A stretch of 50,343 bases of DNA from Paludibacteraceae bacterium (GTDB taxonomy: Bacteria; Bacteroidota; Bacteroidia; Bacteroidales; Paludibacteraceae). The DNA lies in assembly GCA_024693065.1 (NCBI GenBank), contig JAILLP010000015.1, positions 1-50,343 of the forward strand, read 5' to 3'. A program made the translations under genes and the position numbers. Shown here piece by piece: positions 15,016 to 24,130 of the stretch. The stretch's first letter is position 1, and every line of letters begins with the position of its first letter. Below the pieces are notes generated by a model. That model had not been told where the DNA came from. It saw only the letters and a program-made list of their open reading frames with translations, and did not search any database.

Positions 15016-18000
15016 CTATTTCACCGTTCTTGGCGTATACCCGAAGAACTCCTTGAATTTCCTTGTGAAATAGGCTGGGTCGGTGAATCCGCATTCGTAG
15101 GCTATCTCGTTGATTTGCAGTCCTTCCTCGTTCGATTTCAGCAACGAAAGGGCAGCGTTCAACCTGTACTCGATGAGTATTTCGATAGGGGTCTTGCCCG
15201 TGATGGATTTTATCTTTCTGGCTAATGTTGATTGGCTCACGTTGAGCGTCTCCGCCAAGGTCTCGATGGAGAAGTTGCTCTCCTTGTAGTTCTTGGCGAT
15301 CTCGTCCACCATTCTCTGCAGGAATGGATTCATCTTTTCTTCTTTCTCTTCTTCTCCCTCTTTCCCGGCTCCTTCCGTTTTCTCACTTCCTGAGGACAAC
15401 GTGCCGATATTCTGCTGCAGAATGCGTATCTGTTGTTTCCTGCGGTTGCTCAGGATATTGTTGATTTTGATAAGTAACTCGCTTGAACTGAATGGCTTAG
15501 GAATATAGTCCACCGCACCGGTCAAGAGTCCCATCAGACGGTCTGACTCGTCTGTCTTGGCGGATAGGAAGAGGAGTGGTACGCCGTAGAGGTTGTCCAT
15601 CTTGGCCATTTCTCGGCTCATCTCTATACCGTTCATCTCTGGCATCTCCACATCGCTTAGGATGATGTCCAATTCGTTCTCCTTGGCTATGCTGAGGGCC
15701 TCGGCTCCGTTGCTGGCCGAGAGGACGGTCATGTGCCGCTCTAACGTGTGCTGGATGTTCTTCCGGATGAGCGGGTCGTCTTCCACGATCAGGACGGTGT
15801 TGCCTCCCAAAAGATCTTTGTCTATCAGGTGTTCGTCTCCTCCCTCCTCCTTGTGCAGGATGGCCTCCTCGGCTTTGCGCTCGGATGCTGGTACGGAGAT
15901 GGTGATCTTGGTGCCTTGACCGAGTTCGCTGGTGATCTCCATCTCTCCGTTGATGCGTTTGAGGTAGTCCTTGCAGAGCCCTAATCCGAGGCCGGAGCCT
16001 TTCTCTTCCTGGGTTCCCAAGGTGCTTTGCACGTGTCCGTCGTTGCGGATCTGCTCCAACGTCTCTTGGCTCATGCCGACACCGTTGTCTTCGACGCTGA
16101 CGTATATCTTTCCTGCGTTTTGCCATGCAGTCAGGGCGATGCGACCTCCCTTCGGGGTGAATTTGACAGCGTTGGTGATGAGGTTGCGGATGATGGTGCT
16201 GAACATCCTGGAGTCGACGTATGCGCAGTTCTCCGTCTGCGAGGTGACGTCGAGCGTCTGCTCCTTGCTGCGGATGAGTCCGCCTAAGAGCAATCCTAAG
16301 TTCTGCAGCGTGTTGCCCACGTTGACATCCTCGTGCTTGCACTCTATCTCCTCTTTCTTGGCTTTCGCCCATTCGAGGAGGCGTACCATCTCGTTCTGGA
16401 GCGTCTCTGCGGATTGGTGCACGTCCCGCAACGTCTTCTTGTATTCGTTGTCCGCCTCGATCTCTTTGTTGTTCAACTGTTCCAACGTGCCCACGATGGC
16501 GAACATCGGGTTCTTCAGATCATGGGCGATGACGGAGATGAGTCGGTCTTTGTCTTGCAACACTAAACGGAGCTCTGCGTTCTTCTCGTCCAACTCATGG
16601 GTGCGCTCCTTCACCTTCTCTTGCAGTTCGATCTGCTCTTTCTTCAATCGTCTGATGCGCAGGTTGAGGATGGCGCCTATCAGGAGGGCGAGTAGGAGGG
16701 AGGTGCCGACCTTGAACCAGATGGTCTGCCACCATGGCGGTAGTACGGTGATTTGTACTTCCCTCATCTCTGCGGATTCCTCTTCGCCTGACAGGTAGTT
16801 GCGCACGCGTAGGACGTAGCTGCCTGATGGTATGAAGGAGAAGTTAATGCCTCTGTCTATGTTCACTTCCGTCCATTTGTCCGACAATCCTTCCAGCATG
16901 TACTCGCAGATAATCTCCTTGGGGAAGTAGTTCACGAGGTCTACTCGGAATGTCAGGTCTGTTTGCCCGTATTTGACCGTCATCTCTTTGATGGAGCCAT
17001 CCTCGTCGGTCACTTGTTTGATGTCCATCTCCCTGTATGGAGTGCTGTTGACGGTCTCGCAGGTCACACCGAAGTGGTGGGTCTTGGCGCCTTCCCCTTT
17101 TTGGTTGAGGTTGACGACGATGAATCCCTCCTTGGTGCCGAAGAGTATCCTTCCGTCTTTGAGTACGATGGAGCCGTGGATGCGGAAACGTCCTGTTCCG
17201 CTGGCGTGGAACTCGTATGGATAGATGGTGTGTTGCTCTCTTTCAAGGTCGATTCTGTAGATGCCCTTGTTTCCTCTGGCTATGATTTCCCCGTTGTCCA
17301 ATAGTTCGAGGGAGAAGTAGTTGTCTTTCGGGATGAAGCTCAGCGTGTCGCAGTGCTCTCCGTCTTCCGAGAACTTCAGGATGATTTGGTCGCATCCCAC
17401 GTAGAGGTCCCCCGCCTTGTCGCATGCGGCGTCGTTGATGCAGATAGGGTCGTGCGTCTTCTGCTTGGATATGTCTGCGATTAGAGGCTTCCGGTTGGTC
17501 CCGTTGACCCTCCAGATGGAGCGTGTGGTGATGATCCAGCGGGTTCCGTTGGTGCCTTCCGTGACACCGTAGGTCCACATGTCATATTCGTTGCCGCCGA
17601 AAGGCAGCATGAATTTCTCCCAATGTCCGTCCGTTCTCCGCACATAGAGCCCGTCACCTCCCGTGCAGATCCATATCTCGTTGTTTTTCATAATGTTGAC
17701 GGAGAAGAAACAGCTGAGCGTGGATTTGAGTTCCTCGAATTTCTCTTGCTTAAAGGTCTTGCTTTCCGGGTTGTATATTTGGACGCCGCCGCCCCAAGTG
17801 GCTATCCATATTTTGCCGTTGTCCTCTTGCGCGATGCTGAGTGCGTTTTGATTGTTTTCACCCGCTTTGCCTGGTATCTGTTCGAAGGTCTTGAGGTCGT
17901 TGCTGATCCATGATAGTCCGCCGCCATCGGATACGGCGTAGATGGACCCATCCTCGGTTTCGATGAAGTCGGAGCACAGCTTTTCGGGGAAGGGGATGTC

Positions 18001-19053
18001 TTGTGACGACATGATCAGGTTGCTCTTGTTCTTTTTGTATCTCCAGATTCCCGTGTTTTGGGTGCCGATCCATAGATCGCCGTCTTTCGACTCTATGATG
18101 CAATAGAGTTTGCTGATGGCGTCGCTTGGGTATCCGGCTGGCTTGATGTTCACGTAGTTGGTTGTCTCCGTCAGTTCTTCGTCCGTATACCATAGCCCGT
18201 TTCCGTCCGTGGTGAACCATATCCTGCCGGACCTGTCCCTCAGTACGCTGGTGGTGTTGGAGAAAGGCAGCCTGATTCTCTCGGAACCAATGATTTGCCC
18301 GTCGTCCGCCAAGGTGTATTCGATCAGGTTGTTGGAAAAGCAGGTGATGAGGAGATGATTTTTGTCGAGGGAGATGATTTTGCTGGCATACATCTCTCCT
18401 AAATCCAAGTTGTCCTTTCGGATGAGTTTTCCGTCGGGTTGTATGATTTTCAGAGAGTTGTAGGTGCATATCCAGATGCGGTTGTTCGGGTCCACGTACA
18501 TGGAACAGATGAACGTGTCCTTGGTCATCTCGTAAATCGGTGTTTCGGAGGTGAATATACCTGTCTCCTTGTTGTAGAGGTAGATGCCGCCGGACGTCCA
18601 CATGTAGGTTTCTCCCTTGACGTTGGAGCAGAATCCTGAAATCTGTTTGTAGTAGGTCTTTTCAAACTCCTTGGGGGCGACAAAGAGGAATGTGTCCTTG
18701 CAAGCGTCGTATTTCAGCGCCACGCCGAGGTAGCTTCCGATGAGTACGGAGCCGTCCTTTTGTGTTGAGGCGCAGAAGAAATCGTTGCGTAGGAGGGAGG
18801 GGTATTCCGCTTTCTCGAAACGTTTGAAGCGGCTTCCGTCGAAACGTGAGAGCCCGTAGTCCGTGCACACCCAGATGTGCCCAAGAGAGTCTTCCGTCAT
18901 GCCGTGCGTCATGTTGGATGATAGTCCTTCCGCCGCCGAATAACGCTCCATCCGTTCCATGCGCTGGCTGGTGCCTGCCCGTAGTTCAGGCATGCAGAGC
19001 ATGCAGGCAACGAGGGTTGCCAATATGTGGACGAATGACTTCTTGACAATCAT
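15016..19053 (-). CDS. hybrid two-component system regulator (HTCS)
   Basis: The protein has 1345 residues, typical for this Bacteroidota family. In order: signal peptide (about 1-26); periplasmic two-propeller sensor of Reg_prop repeats (about 30-690); Y_Y_Y domain (about 695-770); membrane helix (about 780-800); HisKA domain with His near 844 (VIAHDLKNPMF); HATPase (NLITNAVKFTP, VEDNGVGMS, GSGLGLGLC); receiver with phospho-acceptor Asp near 1134 (ILSDVEMPEMNG) and DYIPKP; and an AraC-type helix-turn-helix (about 1245-1345). Such proteins sense sugars in the periplasm and switch on polysaccharide loci. No SusC/SusD pair or glycoside hydrolase lies within the window, so its target is unknown. 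A -7 box lies at 19083-19090. Confidence 0.96.
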   Translation of the reverse strand: MIVKKSFVHILATLVACMLCMPELRAGTSQRMERMERYSAAEGLSSNMTHGMTEDSLGHIWVCTDYGLSRFDGSRFKRFEKAEYPSLLRNDFFCASTQKDGSVLIGSYLGVALKYDACKDTFLFVAPKEFEKTYYKQISGFCSNVKGETYMWTSGGIYLYNKETGIFTSETPIYEMTKDTFICSMYVDPNNRIWICTYNSLKIIQPDGKLIRKDNLDLGEMYASKIISLDKNHLLITCFSNNLIEYTLADDGQIIGSERIRLPFSNTTSVLRDRSGRIWFTTDGNGLWYTDEELTETTNYVNIKPAGYPSDAISKLYCIIESKDGDLWIGTQNTGIWRYKKNKSNLIMSSQDIPFPEKLCSDFIETEDGSIYAVSDGGGLSWISNDLKTFEQIPGKAGENNQNALSIAQEDNGKIWIATWGGGVQIYNPESKTFKQEKFEELKSTLSCFFSVNIMKNNEIWICTGGDGLYVRRTDGHWEKFMLPFGGNEYDMWTYGVTEGTNGTRWIITTRSIWRVNGTNRKPLIADISKQKTHDPICINDAACDKAGDLYVGCDQIILKFSEDGEHCDTLSFIPKDNYFSLELLDNGEIIARGNKGIYRIDLEREQHTIYPYEFHASGTGRFRIHGSIVLKDGRILFGTKEGFIVVNLNQKGEGAKTHHFGVTCETVNSTPYREMDIKQVTDEDGSIKEMTVKYGQTDLTFRVDLVNYFPKEIICEYMLEGLSDKWTEVNIDRGINFSFIPSGSYVLRVRNYLSGEEESAEMREVQITVLPPWWQTIWFKVGTSLLLALLIGAILNLRIRRLKKEQIELQEKVKERTHELDEKNAELRLVLQDKDRLISVIAHDLKNPMFAIVGTLEQLNNKEIEADNEYKKTLRDVHQSAETLQNEMVRLLEWAKAKKEEIECKHEDVNVGNTLQNLGLLLGGLIRSKEQTLDVTSQTENCAYVDSRMFSTIIRNLITNAVKFTPKGGRIALTAWQNAGKIYVSVEDNGVGMSQETLEQIRNDGHVQSTLGTQEEKGSGLGLGLCKDYLKRINGEMEITSELGQGTKITISVPASERKAEEAILHKEEGGDEHLIDKDLLGGNTVLIVEDDPLIRKNIQHTLERHMTVLSASNGAEALSIAKENELDIILSDVEMPEMNGIEMSREMAKMDNLYGVPLLFLSAKTDESDRLMGLLTGAVDYIPKPFSSSELLIKINNILSNRRKQQIRILQQNIGTLSSGSEKTEGAGKEGEEEKEEKMNPFLQRMVDEIAKNYKESNFSIETLAETLNVSQSTLARKIKSITGKTPIEILIEYRLNAALSLLKSNEEGLQINEIAYECGFTDPAYFTRKFKEFFGYTPRTVK

Positions 19054-19082
19054 TTAGCCTGTGTTTTTCGGTTTTAGCGTTG

Positions 19083-19090
19083 CAAATATA
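19083..19090 (-). promoter_or_regulatory. -7 box TATATTTG of the HTCS gene
   Basis: On the minus strand the sequence is TATATTTG, matching TAnnTTTG. Transcription would start near 19076, about 23 bases before ATG 19053. The -33 element is not clear. Confidence 0.5.
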
Positions 19091-19209
19091 CACTTTTTCA
19101 TTGGAATATATTGCCGAACTTTTCTTTTTTGTGGGTGGGCTTCATTCGGAAATGATGAACCTTGCCGAATCATTACTTGTTACGAAGAAAATATTGCTTA
19201 GATATTTTA

Positions 19210-19238
19210 TTGGCAATTGGATAAAAGGATTATTTTTG
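19210..19238 (+). promoter_or_regulatory. candidate promoter for the small secreted peptide and membrane protein
   Basis: TTG (19210-19212), an 18-base spacer and TATTTTTG (19231-19238). The expected start near 19245 would give a leader of about 64 bases to ATG 19309. Confidence 0.5.
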
Positions 19239-19308
19239 TGGAAATAACATTAACCGTCGATTCTGCCATCTTTTGAAATCATGCGGGCTCGGCAATAAAA
19301 ATTGTCAA

Positions 19309-19446
19309 ATGAGAGAGTGTTTATTGATCGCATTGGGCGTTTTAGCAGCCCTTTCCGCCTCTTTCGCTGGAGGCCGAGGTGACAAAAAAACGAAAGGGGC
19401 AACTCCACTTCCATCTTTCTCCGAACTCACCAATTGGACATGTTAA
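19309..19446 (+). CDS. 45-residue peptide with apparent signal sequence
   Basis: ATG 19309 to TAA 19444-19446 encodes MRECLLIALGVLAALSASFA, then a basic/polar tail GGRGDKKTKG and PSFSELTNWTC. The first 20 residues look like a signal peptide with a cleavage site after SFA or AGG. A promoter-like TTG-N18-TATTTTTG lies upstream, and a small membrane-protein gene follows after 37 bases. The layout suggests a real short gene, perhaps a secreted peptide of about 25 residues, but no family is recognised. Confidence 0.45.
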   Translation: MRECLLIALGVLAALSASFAGGRGDKKTKGATPLPSFSELTNWTC

Positions 19447-19483
19447 GAAACAATATTGATATCATTACGGAATAGACTAGGCG

Positions 19484-19795
19484 ATGTGCAGGCTGGACAA
19501 GGTGCTACGTTACTGGTGGATAATTTCTATCGTGTTGATTATTTGTAGGATAGGTAGTCTCTCCATGCTTGAGTTAGGCATAAGGGAAGGTGTGGACTAC
19601 TGCATCGCATATCAGCCCTTCCCTCGCATTTTGGCATTGGTCAGTCTGTCGTTCCTAGGTTTGGGAGCAATAACCCTCCTGTTAGCGGCCTTTCGGAGGA
19701 AGTGGCGGATCTGTCTGGCATTGTTGGCGACTTTCCTTGTGTGCTTTTCTTTGTTTTTCTACGAACTGACCCATGACCCATGGGGTTGGTGGTAG
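19484..19795 (+). CDS. small membrane protein, three predicted helices
   Basis: The protein has 103 residues. Three hydrophobic segments are visible: about 10-30 (WWIISIVLIICRIGSLSML), 47-68 (ILALVSLSFLGLGAITLLLA) and 74-92 (ICLALLATFLVCFSLFF). Arg and Lys cluster between helices two and three (FRRKWR). It ends DPWGWW. I recognise no family. It lies 37 bases after the 45-residue secreted peptide and may share its transcript; a role in handling that peptide would be speculation. Confidence 0.6.
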   Translation: MCRLDKVLRYWWIISIVLIICRIGSLSMLELGIREGVDYCIAYQPFPRILALVSLSFLGLGAITLLLAAFRRKWRICLALLATFLVCFSLFFYELTHDPWGWW

Positions 19796-19836
19796 GAGCG
19801 TGGATTCATATCGCTTAAGTTTGTATCTTTGCGGAT

Positions 19837-19864
19837 GTAGAGACGCAAAATCTTGCGTCTCTAC
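19837..19864. repeat. perfect 12-bp inverted repeat GTAGAGACGCAA
   Basis: GTAGAGACGCAA (19837-19848), loop AATC, TTGCGTCTCTAC (19853-19864). A further copy of the right arm, with one change (TTGCGTTTCTAC), lies near 19873-19884. A TATCTTTG box (19824-19831) precedes it. It could be a structured leader of the CotH-type gene or a small mobile-repeat remnant. Confidence 0.7.
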
Positions 19865-19957
19865 AGAAAAAATGTTGCGTTTCTACAAAAAAAGGTTCGA
19901 AATAAATTTAGAAATTCTACGGAATGAATTTATAGAACCCGCCTTGATTTGGACAAG

Positions 19958-22900
19958 ATGAGAAAATTTGTACTATTCCAAATATTGCTATGGGTGCTGT
20001 GCGTTTCAAATGGATTGGCTGGAATTCACATCACGGAGATCATGACGAACAATGTCGCTACGGTTGTCAGTGATAAATACAACTATGACGGTTATGTGGA
20101 GTTCTATAACGATGGACCTGCTGTCGACCTGAAGGGCTGGACTGTGGTCAACGAGAAGGAGGGCCGGACGGATTGGAGCGTGGTGCTGGACTCTTCCCAT
20201 GTCTTGCCGAACGGTTATTCGTTGTTGTTCTTCGGTAAGGAGGAGTCGAGCAGCGTGTCTGCCATGCGTGTCCATCCTCGTTACGCCGGTAGCGTGGGTC
20301 ATAAACTCTCTACGGATAAGGGGATGATTACCTTCTCGAACGGCGACGAGACGCTGGAGTTGCCTTATCCAAAACAATATCCGCACATCGCCTATTGCGA
20401 GGATGGTTTTATGCGCCCTACGCCTGGTGAACCGAACGACGAGTTGGCGACGTCTATCTCTGATCGGGTGACGAAACCCTTGTTCAGGAGCGGAAAGCCT
20501 GGACTGTATGATGGTGCGTTGAACGTCGAACTGGATTGCGAAACGGAGGGTGCGCAGATCTATTACACCCTGAATGGTGACGTGCCTACTCCTGAGAACG
20601 GCACGAAGTACGAGGGTGCCATCTCGATTGAACAGACTACCGTCGTGCGCGCAAGGGCATATATGGAGGATAGGTTGTTCAGCGAGATCCTCACGGGCTC
20701 TTTCATCCTCCCTGATAAGTTTTATGAGGCTTGCAAAGGGGTGGGGAATAGGCTCCCCGTCGTCTCCCTCTCCGCCAACAACGAGGACATCTTTGGCGAT
20801 AGCCTCGGATTGTATGTGGAGGGAACCAATGGTATCATCTCCGGTTGCTATGATTTCCCCGCCAACTATAACCGGGAGTGGATGCGCTCGGCCAATTTCG
20901 AATACATGTTGGACGGGGAAGTGGTGGATAATCAGGAGGTTGAGATTGGTGTCTATGGCGGATGCACAAGGATCCATGTGGCGAAAAGCTTGAAGATCAA
21001 GGCGAACAAACGGTCGGGAAAGGCTAAGATGCAGTACGATGATTTCTTCCCTGCGCGTGATTACAAAAAATACAAGAGCCTTGCCTTGCGCAATGGCGGA
21101 AACGGTTACTCGTATGTCCAGCCCCGATGGCGGGATATGTTTATCCAAAGCCTAAGCGACGGTATGAACCTGGATAGACAGATGGCTCAGCCTGTGGCGT
21201 TCTATCTGAATGGTACCTTCTATGGCATGATGATCCTGACGGAACGGACCAACGAGGATTACGTCTACCACAATTATGGACTGGACGAGGACGAAATTGA
21301 TTTCTTGGGCGTGGGTTATGTGTGTGAGGCGGGTACGAAGGATGCCTACAATAAGATGATCGACTACGTTAGCAAGAACTATGCGAGCGATGATTTCTAT
21401 GACCATTTGTCGACGATGATGGATATTGATGAATATATTGACTATCAGATTCTTGAACAATACGTGGGCAATACGGATTGGGTCTCTAATAACATCAAAA
21501 TGTGGCGGAAACATGATGGTGGCAGGTTCCGTTGGATCCTCTACGATACGGATTTCGGCTTGTCCAAGGCAACCTCTGTGGACAAGGATATGATTAAGTT
21601 CGCCACGGAGGAGAAAGGTGTCGAGGCGATGTGGGTGCTGCTCAGGTCTTGCCTCAGGAACGAGGACTTCCGTTGGCAGTTCTTGGACCAATACCTTGAC
21701 CGGCTGGAGAATCAGTTCACTGACGAACGGATTGACACGAAGCTCGACTCCATCTGGGATTTGACGCGCCTTGACATGTGCGCGACGATTAAGAATTCAG
21801 CCTTTTTGGGCGCTCCCGGCAGTCTGGACGCTTTTGACGAGACGGTGGAGCAGATGCGTTCCTTCGCCAAGGAGCGGAAAGCGTATGTCGTAGACCAACT
21901 GAAGGATAGGTTCGGCTTGGGGAATGATTCCGTGATTGTGAAGATTAGAACTGTCTTCCCTGATGATGAGTCGCCTGATTTTAAGTTCCTTCTGAACAAA
22001 AGGGAGTTTAATTCTTCGAAATACAATATTTGGCGCTATTCCGGGGAACGGGTGAAGGTCGAACCGATTGTCCCTGCTGGCTATAGGATACAAAGGTGGA
22101 ACCTCAACGATACGGTGGTCAGGACCGATGACAACAGCAAGTACCTCGGTGGGGCGCTGACTGCCTATGCGAAGGGGAATGAACTGAAGGTCACGATGTT
22201 CTTTGAGCATGACCCAGACTATGTCTCGCCGTCGGATCTTTACCTGAATGAGGTCTGCGCATCCAATACGACGCTTGCCGATGAGAAGGGTGATTACCCG
22301 GATTGGATTGAGGTGTACAATGCTGGAGATAGGAACGTGGATTTGGCTGGAATGGTCGTCGAAAACGTGACGAAGGCGGTGAAGTGCACCATCCCTAAGG
22401 GGTTCACGGAGACGGTGGTGCCTGCCCATGGATATAAGTTGCTGTGGGCGGATAAGGCGCCTGAGAAAGGCCCGTTGCATCTGAATTTTAAGCTAGGCGT
22501 CTCCGCCGCGGAAACTATCATGTTAACTGCTTTTTACAGGGGTGAAGAGATCCTCTTGGACTCAATCGCTTATGAGCCTCACGAAACGAACGAGTCGTTC
22601 GGCCGTGTGGGTGACGGACTCTCCTACATGACCATTTTCGGAATCTGTGTAGGCGCTGACGAGGACACGATGCTCACCGCGACGCCGCTCGCCCCTAATG
22701 GTAGCCTGATTTGCGAGACTGTCTCTGTGGAGGAGACATTGGACGATGAATCTATAGTCCAAATCTATACGCATGACCAAACAATATCCTTGCGTAATGT
22801 GGAGAAAGGAGGGGCGGTTGAAGTCTTTTCCACCGTGGGAACCATGGTCGCTAAGGTGACGGCAGCCTCTGATGCGGTGGATATCGTTATTTCTTCCCCT

Positions 22901-22969
22901 GGAATATATATAGTCAGGGTGGGGGCAGAATGTGGAATCGTGCACATTGACATGAAATCGTCTCATTAA
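19958..22969 (+). CDS. secreted CotH-kinase-like protein with two lamin-tail domains
   Basis: The protein has 1003 residues from ATG 19958 (a TTG three codons upstream is less likely). In order: signal peptide (about 1-22); lamin-tail domain (about 22-140, GIHITEIMTNN, DLKGWTVVN); chitobiase C-terminal-like domain (about 150-235, AQIYYTLNGDVPTPENG); CotH-type domain (about 260-620, LRNGGNGYSY and WILYDTDFGL with the acidic metal-binding DTD near 530); second lamin-tail domain (about 757-870, LYLNEVCASN); and a beta-sandwich tail (about 932-1003, GIYIVRVG) like the type IX secretion sorting domain. CotH proteins are atypical protein kinases acting on exported proteins. The substrate is unknown. 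A terminator follows. Confidence 0.85.
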   Translation: MRKFVLFQILLWVLCVSNGLAGIHITEIMTNNVATVVSDKYNYDGYVEFYNDGPAVDLKGWTVVNEKEGRTDWSVVLDSSHVLPNGYSLLFFGKEESSSVSAMRVHPRYAGSVGHKLSTDKGMITFSNGDETLELPYPKQYPHIAYCEDGFMRPTPGEPNDELATSISDRVTKPLFRSGKPGLYDGALNVELDCETEGAQIYYTLNGDVPTPENGTKYEGAISIEQTTVVRARAYMEDRLFSEILTGSFILPDKFYEACKGVGNRLPVVSLSANNEDIFGDSLGLYVEGTNGIISGCYDFPANYNREWMRSANFEYMLDGEVVDNQEVEIGVYGGCTRIHVAKSLKIKANKRSGKAKMQYDDFFPARDYKKYKSLALRNGGNGYSYVQPRWRDMFIQSLSDGMNLDRQMAQPVAFYLNGTFYGMMILTERTNEDYVYHNYGLDEDEIDFLGVGYVCEAGTKDAYNKMIDYVSKNYASDDFYDHLSTMMDIDEYIDYQILEQYVGNTDWVSNNIKMWRKHDGGRFRWILYDTDFGLSKATSVDKDMIKFATEEKGVEAMWVLLRSCLRNEDFRWQFLDQYLDRLENQFTDERIDTKLDSIWDLTRLDMCATIKNSAFLGAPGSLDAFDETVEQMRSFAKERKAYVVDQLKDRFGLGNDSVIVKIRTVFPDDESPDFKFLLNKREFNSSKYNIWRYSGERVKVEPIVPAGYRIQRWNLNDTVVRTDDNSKYLGGALTAYAKGNELKVTMFFEHDPDYVSPSDLYLNEVCASNTTLADEKGDYPDWIEVYNAGDRNVDLAGMVVENVTKAVKCTIPKGFTETVVPAHGYKLLWADKAPEKGPLHLNFKLGVSAAETIMLTAFYRGEEILLDSIAYEPHETNESFGRVGDGLSYMTIFGICVGADEDTMLTATPLAPNGSLICETVSVEETLDDESIVQIYTHDQTISLRNVEKGGAVEVFSTVGTMVAKVTAASDAVDIVISSPGIYIVRVGAECGIVHIDMKSSH

Positions 22970-22985
22970 AACGCGATACGCAAAG

Positions 22986-23016
22986 GGTTAAGAGCCAGAG
23001 CTTTTAACCTTTTTTT
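22986..23016 (+). terminator. intrinsic terminator after the CotH-type gene
   Basis: A 10-bp stem (GGTTAAGAGC / GCTTTTAACC with one G-T pair), loop CAGA and then seven T. It lies 16 bases after the stop at 22969. Confidence 0.8.
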
Positions 23017-23158
23017 CGTCATTTTTTGCCGTATTCACCGTGAAATTTATCTCCTCAAATGTTGGTTTTTCCGAAAATTTATTTATATATTTACGAATAC
23101 ATGTTTGTAAGGTGTTTACGTAATAAGGTGTTTAAAAGGTGTTTTAAAAAGGAATCGC

Positions 23159-23995
23159 ATGAAAAAAAGATTATTGTTTTGGGGCGTATTGGCCTTGTTT
23201 GTTTTGACGGAATGTCAAGAGGAGCAGAAAAATGTACCTAATGCGTTGGGCTTGAAAGGAAATGTTAAGTCACTCCATTCTCAAACCTACGACGCAAGCG
23301 TTGTGTTTGATAACGTGATGGAGGAACGTATTTGGAACGAGTTCTACAACTTTAACCGTAATGGAGGTCTTACCGAGCAACGATCCTATGACATCGACAA
23401 TCGCTTGAGTAGCCGTAGCGTGCATAAGTACGAGAATGGTATTTGCGTGAAGGAGACTAATTTCAATCAGGAAGGTGAGGTCTCTGGTGTGAACGTGAAT
23501 GTCTATGATGGTAACGGAAACAAGAAGGAGGAGGTGCGCCATGACGAGAACGGTAACGTGTCCGACCTCTATTCCTACGAGTATGACCGGAATGGCCGCC
23601 AATGCGAGTATAAGCATACCCGGGCGAATGGAGAGCTGGTGTTCCGTCGTGTGTATGAATACAATAAGTCTGGAAACTTAATTTCCGAAACTGATTATAA
23701 CGAGAAGAATGTGGAGTTCTCCAAGAAGGTTTCTGCCTACAATGCGGGTGGCCAACTTGTTGAAGTGGGACATTATCACAACGGTAAACTTAGCTATAAG
23801 GTCTTGTTCGAGTATGATGACCATGGCTTGCTCGTCTCTTCCCTGACGATTCCGCACGAAGACGAACTCCTGGCGGAGGCCAAGTGCGTGTACGAGTACG
23901 ATGACCATGGTAATTGGGTGACTGAAACGATATTCGATGTCAAGAAAGACCAAGTGCGCTTTATCACTAGACGCGAGATCGTCTATTACGAGTGA
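23159..23995 (+). CDS. exported YD/RHS-like repeat protein
   Basis: The protein has 278 residues. A hydrophobic N-terminus (MKKRLLFWGVLALFVLTEC) acts as a signal; Cys19 could be lipidated, but the Glu before it is unusual for a lipobox. The rest is made of short Tyr/Asn/Gly-rich units such as VYDGNGNKKEE, EYDRNGRQCEY, EYNKSGNLISETDY and EYDDHGLLVSS, spaced about 20-30 residues apart. This is the pattern of YD (RHS-like) repeats, which build beta-strand wraps in secreted proteins. The function is unknown. A weak promoter (TTG, 21 bases, TATATTTA at 23086-23093) lies upstream. Confidence 0.75.
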   Translation: MKKRLLFWGVLALFVLTECQEEQKNVPNALGLKGNVKSLHSQTYDASVVFDNVMEERIWNEFYNFNRNGGLTEQRSYDIDNRLSSRSVHKYENGICVKETNFNQEGEVSGVNVNVYDGNGNKKEEVRHDENGNVSDLYSYEYDRNGRQCEYKHTRANGELVFRRVYEYNKSGNLISETDYNEKNVEFSKKVSAYNAGGQLVEVGHYHNGKLSYKVLFEYDDHGLLVSSLTIPHEDELLAEAKCVYEYDDHGNWVTETIFDVKKDQVRFITRREIVYYE

Positions 23996-24027
23996 TGAAT
24001 CGTATTCTTCTATAAAGATGTGACTAG

Positions 24028-24107
24028 AAAAAAACGCAAAGGAGCAGTTTTGTAGGGGGCTGCTCTAAATAGAATGGGGGTTGTCCAGTTTTCACTGAGC
24101 AACCCCC
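24028..24107. terminator. two hairpins between convergent genes
   Basis: Hairpin 1 (24041-24066): GGAGCAG / CTGCTCT with a 12-base loop; read on the minus strand it is followed by a T-rich run, so it suits the metallopeptidase gene. Hairpin 2 (24076-24107): a 14-bp stem starting GGGGGTTG, one mismatch and one G-T pair, loop TTTC. It sits between convergent genes. Confidence 0.6.
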
Positions 24108-24130
24108 TCTCTTTGCCTTTATCCCCTCGA

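Noticed and set aside
15497-16372. 291-codon frame on the minus strand inside the HTCS gene
   Set aside because: It is an Arg/His/Gln-rich out-of-frame reading of the HisKA/receiver region; the HTCS frame explains the DNA fully.
20006-21148. 380-codon minus-strand frame inside the CotH-type gene
   Set aside because: It is antisense to a well-supported gene, its composition is typical of shadow frames (His/Arg/Ile-rich), and no promoter is seen.
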